A stretch of 64,000 nt of DNA from Apostichopus japonicus (taxonomy: Eukaryota; Echinodermata; Holothuroidea; Aspidochirotida; Stichopodidae): the NCBI RefSeq assembly GCF_037975245.1, contig NC_092567.1, forward strand, positions 15,803,876-15,867,875, given 5' to 3'. The notes below the pieces were generated by a model. The model was not told the origin of the DNA. It searched no databases and saw only the letters and a program-made list of their open reading frames with translations. Numbering within the stretch: the stretch's first letter is position 1; the number at the start of each line of letters is the position of its first letter. Positions 1-13,507 of this stretch are shown one piece after another. The position numbers and the translations under genes are program-made.

Positions 1-3000
1 TGCCTGTTAGTGTAGTACCTATGCAATTTACTATTGGAAACGAGTTGATACAACTAGACCAACACTATATTGAATGAGGTTCGTCACATTTACAGTACAT
101 GCGTGTATACATTAAATCGTATGTCCTGAAGTGTATAACGATATTCCATATCAATTTGTGTTCCTTGTAATATAGCTTTAGACTGTTTCCATATTACACA
201 AGCTGACGGCCATAAAATCCGCATATTAGGAGTTCGAAGTTCTATAACAGTTTGCTCCCTTAACGTAATATAATCATAACGACAAGATAAATCACGATGT
301 GTCCTACATATTCTCAACATGAAGGTATATTGAATTCACATGACTTGTTTTGAATTCATCAAATTGAACTCTTCTTTTGGCATGCAGTATTTGCAATATT
401 CTGTTAACTATATAAAACTGATCATATGGGTCTAAATAGTTCTCCTGTGGAAAAGAGAGAGAGATGGAGACGTTGAGTAGGCCTACAGTGTACACGTATC
501 ACAAGTTGCATATGACGACATGATGGGTTATTTTCTCTTCAATTTGTGAATTAATACCGTAAATATAATTAGCCTAGGGAGGCGAAGTTTCCTATTATAG
601 TTTGTCTTGACTTTTATGGAATCATGGTATCAATGGAAATGTTCCTCCGTTTTGCAAACATCCATTTTATCCATATCTGATCCGAATAAATTATGATATG
701 TTTGATTGGATTTTGACTCAGCAATGTTGCGTGTGCAGCACAACGCCTTACGTTATTTAGAAACACTTTGATTCCCTCTAAGTGATGTTACTAGGTTACT
801 GTTATCTCAAGTTATTGGCAAGTTCTCGTAACACAGACGTCTCTCTGATCAAAACTTTCATTAATGATAACTGAAATTTTCCTGGCGGTTTACTGATGTA
901 TATACACCATAAAGTTACGTAACTCTTTTGTTATTACGAATATAAGGCTCCAAGCACTTTTTAAGAAGCTTTAGATAGGAAAGGGACTTTTCATACCTCT
1001 CACGAGAATCGAATCATCCTGGGTTCTATTAAACTGGAGACGCTAAGACACTGACTTATACTAATCGATCTGACTTTGAATAAAACGTTACTTCGTTGAA
1101 GGCGATCACTATCCGAAGACGTAATAACATAGAATCGTTTATCGATAGCGTTACGCCATTCACTAATATAACGGGACAGGGAACGTTTGGCTTAAACCTA
1201 GATCACCAACACTTGTAATGATACACCTACACCCCATATAGAACCGATAATATTACACAGTGTCCACGTGAATACTGAACGTATATCACAGAGCACCCTC
1301 TATCAGACATCTTATCTGAACCACTACCACCCTTTCAACGAGCCAAACATGTAAGAGCGGGTCCCCTTTCAAAAACAGTCCGGTAAAGCAACAAACGCCC
1401 ATTGACGACTCGACCGAAAGTGACCGATTCGTGTTGCCCTGTCACTAAGTACTCTTGCAGGAACCAAGTTAAAACACACTACTCGTCCTGTGACACCTCT
1501 TATTTTTGCAATCATACTGAAGTTTTTACCATACGGCTACTGATGGCACTGTAAGTACCTTCTGCCTATAAAATCATGCATATGTGTATAGTATACCTAC
1601 TTATCATCAAGTCACAATCTAACATCTTCCATTCGTCGTGTAATTTGCTTGTGGTATAAATTATATTTAACTGGTATACTTGGTATGGTAAGAGGTGTTT
1701 TCTATATGTTTAATGGGTTGCATGCCTTTACTTTAAGATGTATGTATAAATAAGATATAGAGTCAGAGAATTTACTTTATTCAACCATTTCCTTCTGGCA
1801 AATAAGGGTAGGAGGAAGTTGGGGGCAAAGTAGTGTGGGTACGTCTCATAGTGTGGTCAATGCGACAGATGGCTAGGCGACGAGTTGCAATTGAATAATT
1901 TCTCATAAATCTATACATGTTAATGACGCATAGCTTGCGTTAATGTCGGTGTCTCTTGTTGTAATGTCACAAGGTATGTGTTGAGTTCATGAGGTAATGC
2001 ATTGTAGCACTTTTGCTGTTGCTTTGGAATGAGTTTTAGAAATGTATCAGTGAAATGTGATTGTACCTATTTTCCAAAGATGGCGAAAAGTGGATCCCTA
2101 CCCAGTTTAAAGTCAAGCTGTAGAGTACAAAAGAAAAATAAAAGAAAAAGAAAAAACAAAAACAATTCATACTTATGTAAATAAATACATCACTCAGCTT
2201 CAGTTTTGACATAGACTCTTTAAGGTTGAAATGTACAAATATCGAATTCTGCATACTTTTAGGAATTGAATGAAATTTTGGAGCAGGAAGCGCAGATTCA
2301 GTCCTTTTGTCATTAACATTACAAAATCAGTCAAGTTATTTTCGTGTTAGAACAGTGAGGGCAATTGCTTGTGATAATGCAAAAAGTGGAACAGCTCATA
2401 TATAAGTATATTCTGCTGATTTCACGGACATTAATGTCAGAACTAATTCCAGCATTTGTGGGTGAATCACCCATCAAAATAAAACATGTTTTTAAATTGC
2501 AAATTTGATATATTGTACGGCTAATTAAGTCGACATCATAATAATAAATTTGCTCAAACAAAAGTCTACCGGGTAATTTTCAGACAAGACCCAAAAATAT
2601 TAAATGTATTATGTTGTTGTAACACTTGCTGCAGGAGCTGAAAGTTTTTACAGATTAGTGAATAATAGGATACAACACAATCATATTACTTTAACTCATA
2701 GAGTATATCATAAACGGGGGGTTCTTTCTCAACAACCTCTTTTGTGAAAAAAACAAACGAACTTAAATATATTTCCTTGTTTCGATTCAGACAATATTTT
2801 GCCACGAGTGGTCCTATTATTCGGTATGGAACATTAATCTTAACATACGATTGTTTTAAAAGCAAAAATACTTGGCTGACGTTAGTTTCCAAGTATCTCT
2901 CAAAGTACAAGTTTAGTAATACTATTTATAGGCTCTTTCATAGTCAAAAAATATATATCTATGAGTACGCAATAAAGTACTTACTTTCCAATTGAAAGAT

Positions 3001-3255
3001 GGATAGACTACATGAACCTTATCATACATAATATGATTACTTATGATAAACGTTACCAACCCATGTCGGTGTATGTATTCCTAAAGCCTTAAGCCCATCA
3101 AACTGAAGTGACGCCATCTTGATCCCAGAATACTTGGCTTACATAATTTGAAGAACAGTTTGATGAATTTCTTAATTAACTGAACAAAATAACTAAATTT
3201 ACTTGCGCTTTAAATGCAAACTACGTCTTTCTGCAATGTTGTGTGAATCTTAAAG
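1..3255. repeat. Segmental duplication, copy 1
   Basis: This stretch is homologous, in direct orientation, to about 18295-22612. Shared blocks include the run after position 70 (gaatgaggttcgtcacattt) against 18361, the run near 1140-1200 against 19180-19250, and the block at 3185-3235 against 22555-22605. The two copies differ by many substitutions and small indels, so the duplication is not recent. Homology stops near 3255. The left boundary is off the window. I see no convincing coding exon inside it. Because copy 2 lies about 400 bp downstream of an Ig/NACHT-like gene, a related gene probably lies left of position 1. Confidence 0.9.
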
Positions 3256-4490
3256 TTTGATATGTGATTGGTGAGTATGTTGCCATTAGTATTCCCGTTC
3301 TTTGAGAAAATTGAGAAATGAACATTGCGTTTGTTTCTCACCCGACTCCGATCAATAAATCCGATAAAGGTCTACAAGTTTTGCGTTATCTAGTACCCTT
3401 TTTAAACAATAACAACATTGCAAGATATGCAACCTACATCCTAAAACAAACGGACAGATAGGGGACAAGTGATATTTTTCGTTGATCCAATCTATTAATT
3501 GATATTTAGCACATTTTCCCCGACAGAATCGAAAGTATCTTTTGCGGAAATGTTGCTGCATTAAAAACTGTAGCAAACCTACCGAATACAAGTCAATCAG
3601 GTTGCAATAAGGTTGCAAGTAAGCACCGATATCTTAAATTGAATTGTCAAATACGTCTAAAAATAATTTATATTAATAAATCCTTTTTAAACGTCTTTCA
3701 TATCATTTTAACCACTATTTTAGTAGCAAATCTAAAAGACCATCGATTTTTACAAATGACAAAGTCGGGTTGGTTGATTAATTAGTGATGATATATTAGA
3801 AACACAAAACATCGGGAAAACCTAAATGCTACATTAAATCATACGGGTCTTCAAGTTAATTACAAAACAAGAAAATCAAACAACCAATTCCCTTTTTTTG
3901 CTTGGGTGTGCTTCGTTACCAGGTTTATTCCCTTATTTGATTTTTTTATTCCGTTGACAATGAAACAATGGCAATTAACTTGTACACGGACTGTCCACTT
4001 CCATAGAAACTCTATAACTCTTACACTCAACATATTAGCGGAACATGCATTTCTGTTTTAATGGTAGACTTCAGGTTCCTCACTGTGTACAACAATCAAT
4101 CAATCAATAGTCATACACCAAATTGGCCCGTTGACCTTCCCGAAGTTTATAAACAATATAGGTTTGTAACCTTTTATAATGTTAACCCGGTGCCTACCAT
4201 CTTCGAGTAGCTTGGCTGCAGAACGGCCGGACCATTTGGTTAAATTGGTGTACAACATATTGGGTTTATTTTGTCTACATGTTCGAGGTTTGGAGATTTA
4301 ACTACCTATTAACATGTTGCATATCTTCATCTAACAGACCACGGTGTTGCCATCATATGTGATATTTTGTTCTTAAAGTTTCCCTACAAGAGTGATTTCC
4401 TTTCGCCGTCAGTCGCAAGAAAGTATTGTGCCCAAGGTGACGGTATCGGGCAGATTGTTTGGTTATAGGTCTCCATAAGCGATTTCTTAC
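3256..4490. other. Non-coding stretch, nothing recognised
   Basis: AT-rich DNA between the end of the segmental duplication and a putative transmembrane exon on the minus strand. Short open frames here show no domain-like composition and no convincing splice-site framing. A cytoplasmic exon for the minus-strand Ig gene would be expected in this direction, but I could not identify one. Confidence 0.5.
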
Positions 4491-4634
4491 CTATGAAATA
4501 CAATGAAGCATGGGTGGTTATTATTCCTGATGTGAGGAGAACACAGTGTTTTCGAAGGATACAGCGCAATATGGTAAAGATCACAATCATTAATACTGTT
4601 CCACTGCTGATGAGTTTTAATGACAGCATCTTAT
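4491..4634 (-). CDS. Putative transmembrane exon of the minus-strand Ig gene
   Basis: A 144-nt open segment is framed by a pyrimidine-rich acceptor (ending ttccattag) and a strong donor (ATAG|GTAAGA). It enters in phase 1 and leaves in phase 1, the phase used by the Ig exon upstream at 6797-7108. The frame encodes a hydrophobic run (LISSGTVLMIVIFTILRCIL) followed by basic residues (RKH) and a second weaker hydrophobic stretch, as expected for a type I membrane anchor with a stop-transfer signal. Its length differs from the 117-nt transmembrane exon of the plus-strand relative, and no sequence similarity is obvious. The assignment rests on phase, splice sites and hydrophobicity only; it could be a chance open frame. 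Confidence 0.35.
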
Positions 4635-6796
4635 CTAATGGAATATTAAAGAAACGATGATTGTGTGTTATTCTGTAATTATGGTTCAACTTGTCAAACC
4701 CCACGTAATTTGATGTCATCAACTACATCTTTCATGAACTTATTATAGCATTATATTGAAGTCTTTCACATGTCATGTAAGGTTGGTAGGTTAAGGAAGA
4801 AGCTCCAAACACACTGCAGTCGGGCTCACTTTCGATCAAACGAGCGATGTGGTTTATAACCAGCTTCTGTTGTTGTGGTATAGGCCTAAGAATCTAAATT
4901 TCACGAGCAAACTGTACAGTGTTGTACAGGGATACAGGTAAGTGTTGCCCTTCCTTAAAACTTTTAATAGTAACATATAGCTGAAAGCAAGTGATTGGGT
5001 AAAATTGACAGGTTTACCATGACTGACGTTTATGAAAGAATGTGCTTTAAACAAACTTGTCTGTCACTTTAAAGGACCATTTTGTTCCATTTTGATGGGA
5101 GTATTAAATTGCCACAATCGATTTTGATGAGTATCACAAATCTTACGTTATTTGAAAGTCAACGACAAGAGTTACGTAAAGTAAGTTATATGGCGGTTTA
5201 AGGTAAGAGGAGATCCGAACATGTTGTTTTCGCTAAAAACGAGCTCACCTTCGTTCCATAAGGCGGTCTGGTTATTATCAACTTCTGTGATAACACTTTT
5301 GTTATACTACATGATTTTGTTGTATATTAGATGATGGTAGACTGAATGATTGTATAAGATGAAGGTTGTTCTGAAAAAAAGAGCAAAATGTATAAAATTC
5401 GATAACATGGTTAACAAGTATTTCCCTTTCTCTATACAATTTTATTTCTGTACTAACGTCTTGAAAAACTTTCTGAAAATGTGACGTCAGATCCGGAAGA
5501 AAGTGGTGTGGTAATTAACTTAGTATATAAGGAACCGTGCTTTAAAGAAACAAACGATTTGCCGTTCCATGGATAGAGATAAATATCAAAATACATATAT
5601 ATCGTTTTAGAATTAGATTTAGTCGCAATAATTTTTTTGTTTGATAAATGTTTGATAAATCCAATGTCATCGGAAATAAACGTTCTAAAAGTAAATCTTT
5701 TATTATCATTCTCTTAACCTTGGGGCCTTGCAATTGCCAAGTTCATGATAGCATACAAGAGAACACGTACGAGTAAAATTGACCAACGACCAACTATACC
5801 ATTATATACATATATACGATATATACATTGTTTAAATGGAAAACACAATGAGGCTTTAAATTTGAATTTATGGAACCATAAATTTTGAAGCTTTAACAAA
5901 AATAAGATTATGGAAACATGTTTAATAATCCTACTTGATGAGGTGACTTGATCCTTCGAATTTCTGATGCTATTCGGTGTGGTGCCAATTGGTATCACAG
6001 CTGTTAAGAACAAAAACAAAAATAGGAAATCGCCGTCATTACAATGTGCCATGTAATATAATGGCTGAGTTGCGTTACGAAAATATTGCTGTTTCCCCAT
6101 GCTTTTCGAATGTCAAATCTTGTTTCGAAATCGCAACCTACAGTTATATTGTAATATCTATCTCCCTTAAAACATCGATTACTTCGTCTCGTAAATTGTG
6201 GTTTAATCCACTTATTTCAAAACCTTGTTATCCTACATTGATTTTAACAGCCCTTTATAGATATGTAGACTACTTAATCCATTTTTAAAACTTTTTGCTG
6301 GAAACATTTTTGTATAAAAATGTAGACTTTTATTCCAAAATTTTGGCGTATCATCGCAATTTTCGAATTTGCTCTCGGATATCAAATCTTTCAATATATC
6401 ATCAAAGTTATAACCTTTTGGGATATGTTTTATAATTGCAATAACTTCATGAATGAGATAAAGTATTTATTTGTAAATACTAATGGAGCTTCACACAAGC
6501 ACGTTTTGACTGGGACACAATGTGTATAAGTTCGAAACCAAGTGTTTGATATTTGTTATTCCATACATTGTTTTTAATACTCGGTTAACAATAACAGCCT
6601 AAGATAATTTCAAACAGGCTATTAAAACAATTGGATTTATTATTTTGTTCATATATCCACTAGCAATTATTGATCGACCACAGTCATATCTTTGCTACCG
6701 CCTTTAACCGTTCAATCAACGCCACTGAGCATGATGCATTAGCGTCACAATCTGTTATTTTTGTGTACTATATATAGTATGAAATAACACACATAC

Positions 6797-7280
6797 CTTT
6801 AACTTTAAAGAGAAATTTGCCTCCGGCGTTACGATTGTAAGAACAGGAGAAATTCCTTTCACTAGGTTGATTACCCTGCATTTCAACATTTAGAGACCAT
6901 AACGTATAGTTGCAACTTCCCATTGAAATCCCTCCAATTGGCCATTTTGGTACCGAGGTCCTGAAAACAGTCTTCGTATTTTCTCTCCAAGTAATGTTTT
7001 CAGTCGTCTTCTTTACTGGGCAAACCAGACACACTAGTGTGTTTAGGTGTACGGGGCATTCAATCTCATCTCCTGTAGACTCTGCAGTCAATTGACATGT
7101 AGTCAAATCTTGCAGAAAGGCTGGAAGTACAAAATATAACATCTGATTGTAATAAATAAACACTATAATTTGTTGCTCAGGATATGTAATTTTCATATAA
7201 TCAGTTAAATCCTTACCTCTTTCAAATAGGAAAAGTAAGCCCAAGATGTTGCACACAGTGGAGTACCTGAAGGCTGCCAT
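6797..7280 (-). CDS. Partial immunoglobulin-domain receptor gene (signal exon and Ig exon)
   Basis: Two exons join in phase. Exon 1 is 7280-7217 (64 nt, ATG at 7278-7280) and encodes a signal peptide with a hydrophobic core (ILGLLFLF). Its donor is GAG|GTAAGG. Exon 2 is 7108-6797 (312 nt, phase 1 to 1, donor AAAG|GTATGT) and encodes an Ig-like domain: Cys in the B-strand region (LVCLVC), the C-strand Trp (ITWREN), a late F-strand Cys (NFSCSY) and several N-glycosylation sites. The exon sizes and phases match those of the plus-strand gene at 13508-17875, so the two are probably paralogues in opposite orientation. Further exons should lie at lower coordinates; only a possible transmembrane exon (4491-4634) was found. 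The gene may be incomplete, or its later exons may be too divergent to see. Confidence 0.7.
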
Positions 7281-10200
7281 TCCACCAGTAAATACTTAGA
7301 AATATGTTAAGTAAAATATATACTACTGTAACTATCCGTGCCAATGACGCGAAAGGAAATACTCAAACAGATTGTGCGTATAATTTCACAGGCAATTACA
7401 AGAAAGAAAGTGAATGTAACTTGGTACCCGAATGTAAATAAGTATCACTCGAGCGATTGTCTATTTTTTTTTTGGCGTGCTGCTCTTATATTCAAGTTGT
7501 AATTAGTCGAAGGTCACAAGCTCACATTTGACTATAGGCGAAGCCCTGGAACCAGTCTAGTCGTGATCCCGTCAGAGGTTTGTGAACCGTGGTTGTTGGG
7601 AAGTACAACTCTGTAACAGGCTTGGAACAGAGAAAACATCGTTGCGCGATTGATCAAATGATTGTCAAGTATTTGCCTAAGCCGAACTCATTGCTTCCTA
7701 ACAATAATTTGTTAACATTTTACCTCTAGAGAGGGATGCTTCTACTTTTTTCATATGTATCCTATGTGTAAGTCACATTGATCTGGATTCAGTTGAGGTC
7801 CATATGTCAAAGGTACGTCAGCATTATATCTCAAAAAGAAATGCTTGAATTTGATCTCAGATTAGGTTTTTTGGTGAAACAAAATTCGGCCAGAACACTT
7901 TTATTCTTGTTGAAGGTCGAAATCAGTTGGGGTCGAACATTTATCAAATAGTGACAACCTTGTAAATAAATCTCAAGATGGGGAACTTGGACAGATCTGA
8001 TGTTTAGCATGCACATATATAACTTTGGGTACAAGAACTACATTAGTAGAAGTTGGTAGTCAACATCTATGACTGTGATTACATTAATGTCACGTTTCGA
8101 TGCGTCTTGCTGTACTTCCTACATCAAATATGTTAAAACCATCAATGTACAGTATGTACGACTTATATCAAAGTAGTGATTGAATATTATCACAACCAGT
8201 ATGAATGTTTGCATTCTGTTTCAAAACGTAACTTTGTTGTTCATGTTCTCTGCACACCCGCAGACCTTTAAATTGCCTGGAACCATTCAGTTGTGTCGCT
8301 TTAATTTTATGTATGTGATATGTAAAAGTGTGCAGTCGAGCCACTTACTTCGTTAAACACTAGGCGAGTAGTTGGACTTAATTGGATAAGGAGAAAGGGG
8401 TTTATGGTTAATTAATGCCAGTATTGATGACTTTTGATCACACGATATAGGCTCTATACGCTAAGGTTGAGGCTGAGGTGTTGCGTTGAGATGTTCGGGT
8501 CTCAGTGAAATTATGTAAAATGGAGGCTGTGTAGACGCAATATGGTGTTATATTTTGCAAATTTTAAAACAATGTTGAATAATTTCGACTGTATGGGTTG
8601 TAACGCATATATGTCTTGTGATCCTTTACACTGTATTTAAGCAACTTTAATAACTTTAATATTTATATCTACCAGTAGAGAGAGGGTGGCTGATCTCCCC
8701 TCTCCCCCTGATTTTTCTGGGACGATATGCTCCCAGAAGTATACGAGATTACTCCCCTATACTCCAACCTCTGTATCGTTACAATTTAAGCTTTAGGTCT
8801 AATTGCAAAATTGTGGTATCATTTTCATCATATTAAACACATTTGTGTATTACAACTCTAAATCTTGCCAATGTATACGACTCTACGTGCGGAATTGTTT
8901 CTTTTTTTTTTGCCGCCCGCGTTCGTCCCATCAAATATCAGTGGGCTACATTAAACGCTACCTTCTTGAAACAGATATTCCTGTAAAGTTCGCTTCGTTC
9001 TAGACAGTTGCTAAAAAACAATGACAACTGCATTACTACATTGACAATGCCTAAACCGGGTGGCATGTACCTAATTTAATCGCAACGGCAACGTGTGGTT
9101 TATGAAGCCATCTTACAAATGGAAACGTGGCAATTTGCTATTCGGCGATGCGGCGGCCCTTAACTACGTGGCTCAATGTGTGTATTCGGTTGTAATCAAC
9201 TCACGTATGTAATTATAACGATTGTTTTACTTTGGGACACCCACTTTCTTGCAATTGAAACATTAATCTATCCAGCAACGTTAAGTACATTAACTTTTAT
9301 TAAGTTTTCTTGTAGGACTGAGGGTTTGAAATTTAAATCAAAATGTTATCGTTTATGAGAATGTCCTCAGACCCATGATATTTTATGTTTCATTTTTTAT
9401 TGGTCAAACAGAATTGATTTGCGGCAAACGGTGTTAGATATTGTAACTTAAAGAGCAATGTTCTGCGGAAAATAATAGCTATGGTTATACTGACAAGGGC
9501 AATGGTACTGTGCTCTGGGGAATACCGCACTGCACCAAAATACACATGATCATTTTTCACGTATGAACGTACGCGCATAGTGTATTTTTGTTGTGCACTT
9601 AATCGAACTTAGGCAAGCATTCTAATACACGATCGTACCACGAGTTTGCCGAAGGAATGTGGTTGTTATGGGTATAACTCAGTTCCAATCAATACAAATA
9701 TAAAGAATGCCACTGCAAGAAACGGTAAGTGACAACATTTTTTTGGTATATTGAGGTAGCAGTTGGTCAATACGACGAATTCCGCTTCATTTGATTTATA
9801 CATCTTTGACGGTGCGTGTACAGCGTTAGCTTTTCAGTACTACCTAACGTTAGGAGTAGTAGTAGTGTCGTGGAAGGATATGACAATGACAACAATTTGT
9901 TTCCAGCAATTGTGTACAGTATATGAATGTTTAACAAAGTATAAATGAATATTTTGATATACAATACAAACTAGAAAGACAGGTACAAAGAAACAGACAA
10001 CATAGATGGCGGTCAACATACTGAGTCGATAAAATCTGTTTCAAATGAGCAGCTTGTTGAAAGTTAAGTTGAACACGAAATGAAAAAAAAAGTAGGAAAA
10101 GCCCCGGTGCGTGACTGTATAAAAAACGTATTGTGGTCAACAATGGATGTTTGCATAAAACGTTGTGGCTGTAGAAACATGAACCTAACCCCCTTCAAGC

Positions 10201-13200
10201 GAATTGAACGTCTTTAATGTGACAAACGGCCCAAAACGTTTCCAAGCCCCTAAATTTCACAGCAAATAAAAGATATGAAAGTTAACTTCAGTGAATCTTT
10301 GGATGAAAAACGGCATTCTTATAACTATTTTATCTCGCCTGCAGACAACAAAATGTACAATGTCAGCGGTCAGAGGTCGAATGAAATGTTATTTTCGCAG
10401 AAATTTCAAGGGAAACATTAACTTGACTTGTTCTCTATACAAAGATAAGACAAGTCTTTTGTGTGGTATCAAATAAGTGGTTTACAATAGTGGTTTCCTA
10501 TATTTATAACCACTCGCACGATATTCTTCAAATTTGGTCGAAACGTTTTGTAATGTAAGGTGGAGAAATAAATAGTCAAATATACGGTCCAAATAAATCA
10601 GATGATATCGTTGTAACTGGCTGTTCAGTTTGCATCTCTTTAAAGTTGTAATGCCACAAAAGTAGACAATAAGTTAAAAAAAAGACTTCAGATTATATAA
10701 TACATCGAGTTCCTGTAGGATTATATAACGTATCGTTTTCACTTTCCATTAACTTACAATTTTGTTACAATAGTTATCAGTCAATGTACGTGTACCAAGG
10801 TTATCCTTCCCAACAATTTCTCTTGTCGAACAAAAAAGAGCTTATCATATTTCCTTGTTTCTATTCAACCACTCAATTTCTCTAAACGTGCTTTATCGTC
10901 AGTTACATTAGTTCATTTATTTTTTTATAGCATCTCATGCAAAGCTGAAGTGCCCAATCTGCCAATCTAGATTGTAGGACTACATTGTTCTTAGATATCT
11001 CTAAAAGTTTGTAGTTGAAGGTAGTTTCATGAATAACAATAGACACACAGAACAATTATTCTTCCTGATAAGGTGGGGCTTCCTGTACATACTTTTGTAC
11101 TTAATCTCCATGTTGTATTATTCAGATGTGTTTGGTACAGTTAAAATTGTCAATAATCTGAAAAAACGTCTAAATATAGATTTTAATTCATCAAAATGAT
11201 GCTATTATACTATGAACTTATCATTGTCAACATTTTTGTGAAACTTCCTCGTGTTCAAACCAACCAATCCTCCCGTCTCCTCCCCTAAAGAGGAGTAAAA
11301 GGAAAACATCGATGCTTTATTAGTTTTATAGTAAGGAAACCGTATCGTCACAACTCGGAATGACCGATGCAGCATTACACAACCATGTACACGCGCAGAT
11401 ACATTTTATTTAAATTCGGTGTATTTTCTTTTGGGGTACATTGATATAATAATATAAATAGTGTGGTATTTCACCTTTAGTTAATATTTACATTACATAC
11501 CACATTTTGACAGTTTATGTCACTCTCAGAGTCACATCATTAAATGTATCGAAGTACCTTGATTTGAGTCAATAGGCTGTTATGAAGGGGTTATAAGGTA
11601 GGCGGATAGAACTATATTGGTCGAGCTAGCAAATACAACAAACATAGCTATGTGGGATAAATGCAACTAACAAGATGACTTTTCTGAACAGCAAATAACA
11701 TGTCAGGTTGAATGAGGGCTGGATTGCAGTTAGAAAAGATGGTGGGGAGTCACTTATGTGGTTAGTAAAAAGTAAATCGAAAGAATATGGAAATGTTCAA
11801 GAATCAGTGTGAAAATTTGGGTGCAGAGTAGATAAAGTCATCATGTTCTAAATTAGTAAATGCATAGTCACACAGACATAATTATTCTACAAGATAGTGA
11901 TATAATTTATATCTAAATTATAAGAAGCAAAATCTATATCACGACAGCGACGTAACTAGGCCGGTGTCGGCATTGATATCCTTGACAAGTACCGAAAATT
12001 AACCATCAATCCCCCGAAACCGGCAGTTGAAGCGGCCATTTTTTAAACTTAAAGTGGAATCAGTAAACCTTTAGTGCCCATTGCTTATTCATCCAGTTAT
12101 ACAGATGGGCCTCTACTATATTTTGCCGTCGTGCCCACTAGAAATAGCATTCATACGGCCAGCCCAGTAATGACCAACGCCCCTAAGTATTGTTTAAGGC
12201 CTCTTGGAATCACCGAATCGGCTAGAAGATTGGCAGTTTGGACAACTAAAGATGAAATTGATAATAAGAATAGCAGAATAATTAAGTCAAAATAATGTTA
12301 AAGTATTTCGGCAAGGCGAGTGGTATTTAGCAGGTTCATTGAACCAACTTTCAATGCCAATAATGAAGTACAATAAAGAAGTACAATTCTACCTTTACAT
12401 AGAAATTCATCTTAGTGTTTATGATCCCAATATATAAGTGATACAGTATTTGGTAAATTTGATCTTATTTAGTGATTGCGGTATATCGCGGCAGACAAAT
12501 CGAGCTTTAAAACAATACCCCATGGGTCTGCTAGGTTTTGTGCACCGATTGCACATTCAGTGTACCTTGCAGTGTCAAAGTGCAACAAGGCTACTGTTGT
12601 AAGTTCTTTCCGATATAGCTGCACATTCGGTGCATTGGCATACGACAACGTATTTGTACCTTGTGAATTGTACAGGCCGTCATTCCTCAGTAAAATATGA
12701 TAAGCCACAGTGTTGTGAACATTAATATCTATCACAGTTTACCCATTGACCTTCGTACCATGATTATTTGTGTAGGCTATATGCATATATATCAAGTCTA
12801 GAACTAACTGTGCACTAATTCTCTTGGTGTAAACTGTAAGAAATGCTGTACAGTGAGCTCAACGTTATACATTGTAAGTAACATCCATACGTGTATTTTG
12901 GTACGTTTGAATATTATTTACTGCTTCAGGGAGTAATTGATCTAAACGAAGGTAAGCTATATTTTAAAAATACTGTTTCTGTTAAGGTTATGATGCGTAT
13001 AACTTATAGTTAAATGTTTTTATAGCAAAATAATGAACAGTATAATGATCTATAGACGTACAAAGTGTACACAATTAACACTGTTTACGGTTGATCAGCA
13101 GGCTTCGTTTGTACACACTGAATTTGTGGTAACATAGACCTATGTATATTGCAGCACGAAACAGTAAATATACAGTGTAATTCTGGTGGAAGACGATGTT

Positions 13201-13507
13201 ATACTTGTATATCATGAGCTCTAGCCATCAAACGATCCTCTATTAGGTCTATTATTGTCCTCTTGAAGGTGCTGATAAACTTAATTTAGGTCAACTGGGA
13301 CAAAAATTTAACCTCGATGTCAATATACCTGAACGTTTACTCAAGGAAATGGTTTCTTTACCATGATTATATAGCACAACATCGAACATCGTGTACGATT
13401 TTAAATTTAAATTTAATTTTATAAGGAAGTCTGGAAGGCATTTATCTTTTCAGAAAAAATAACACAAGTTAAATCAAATTGCGACATATGAAGCCCGATA
13501 GTTAATC
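7281..13507. other. Intergenic region between divergent Ig genes
   Basis: About 6.2 kb separates the start codons of the minus-strand Ig gene and the plus-strand Ig/NACHT-like gene, which are arranged head to head. I see only short frames without domain character, no RNA gene and no clear transposon ends. It presumably contains both promoters, but no TATA box or other element could be assigned with confidence. Confidence 0.5.

Noticed and set aside
5714-6100. Minus-strand 128-codon open frame between the Ig exon and the putative transmembrane exon
   Set aside because: Hydrophobic patches are present, but no phase-1 splice sites frame an Ig-like or transmembrane exon, and the composition follows the AT bias.
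10291-10476. Possible Ig remnant with GNINLTCSLY
   Set aside because: The motif is short, there is no matching Trp or second Cys, and no splice sites with phase 1 frame it.
12469-12735. Overlapping open frames on both strands upstream of the receptor gene
   Set aside because: Neither frame shows a recognisable motif, start context or splice signal; two overlapping frames of similar length suggest chance.
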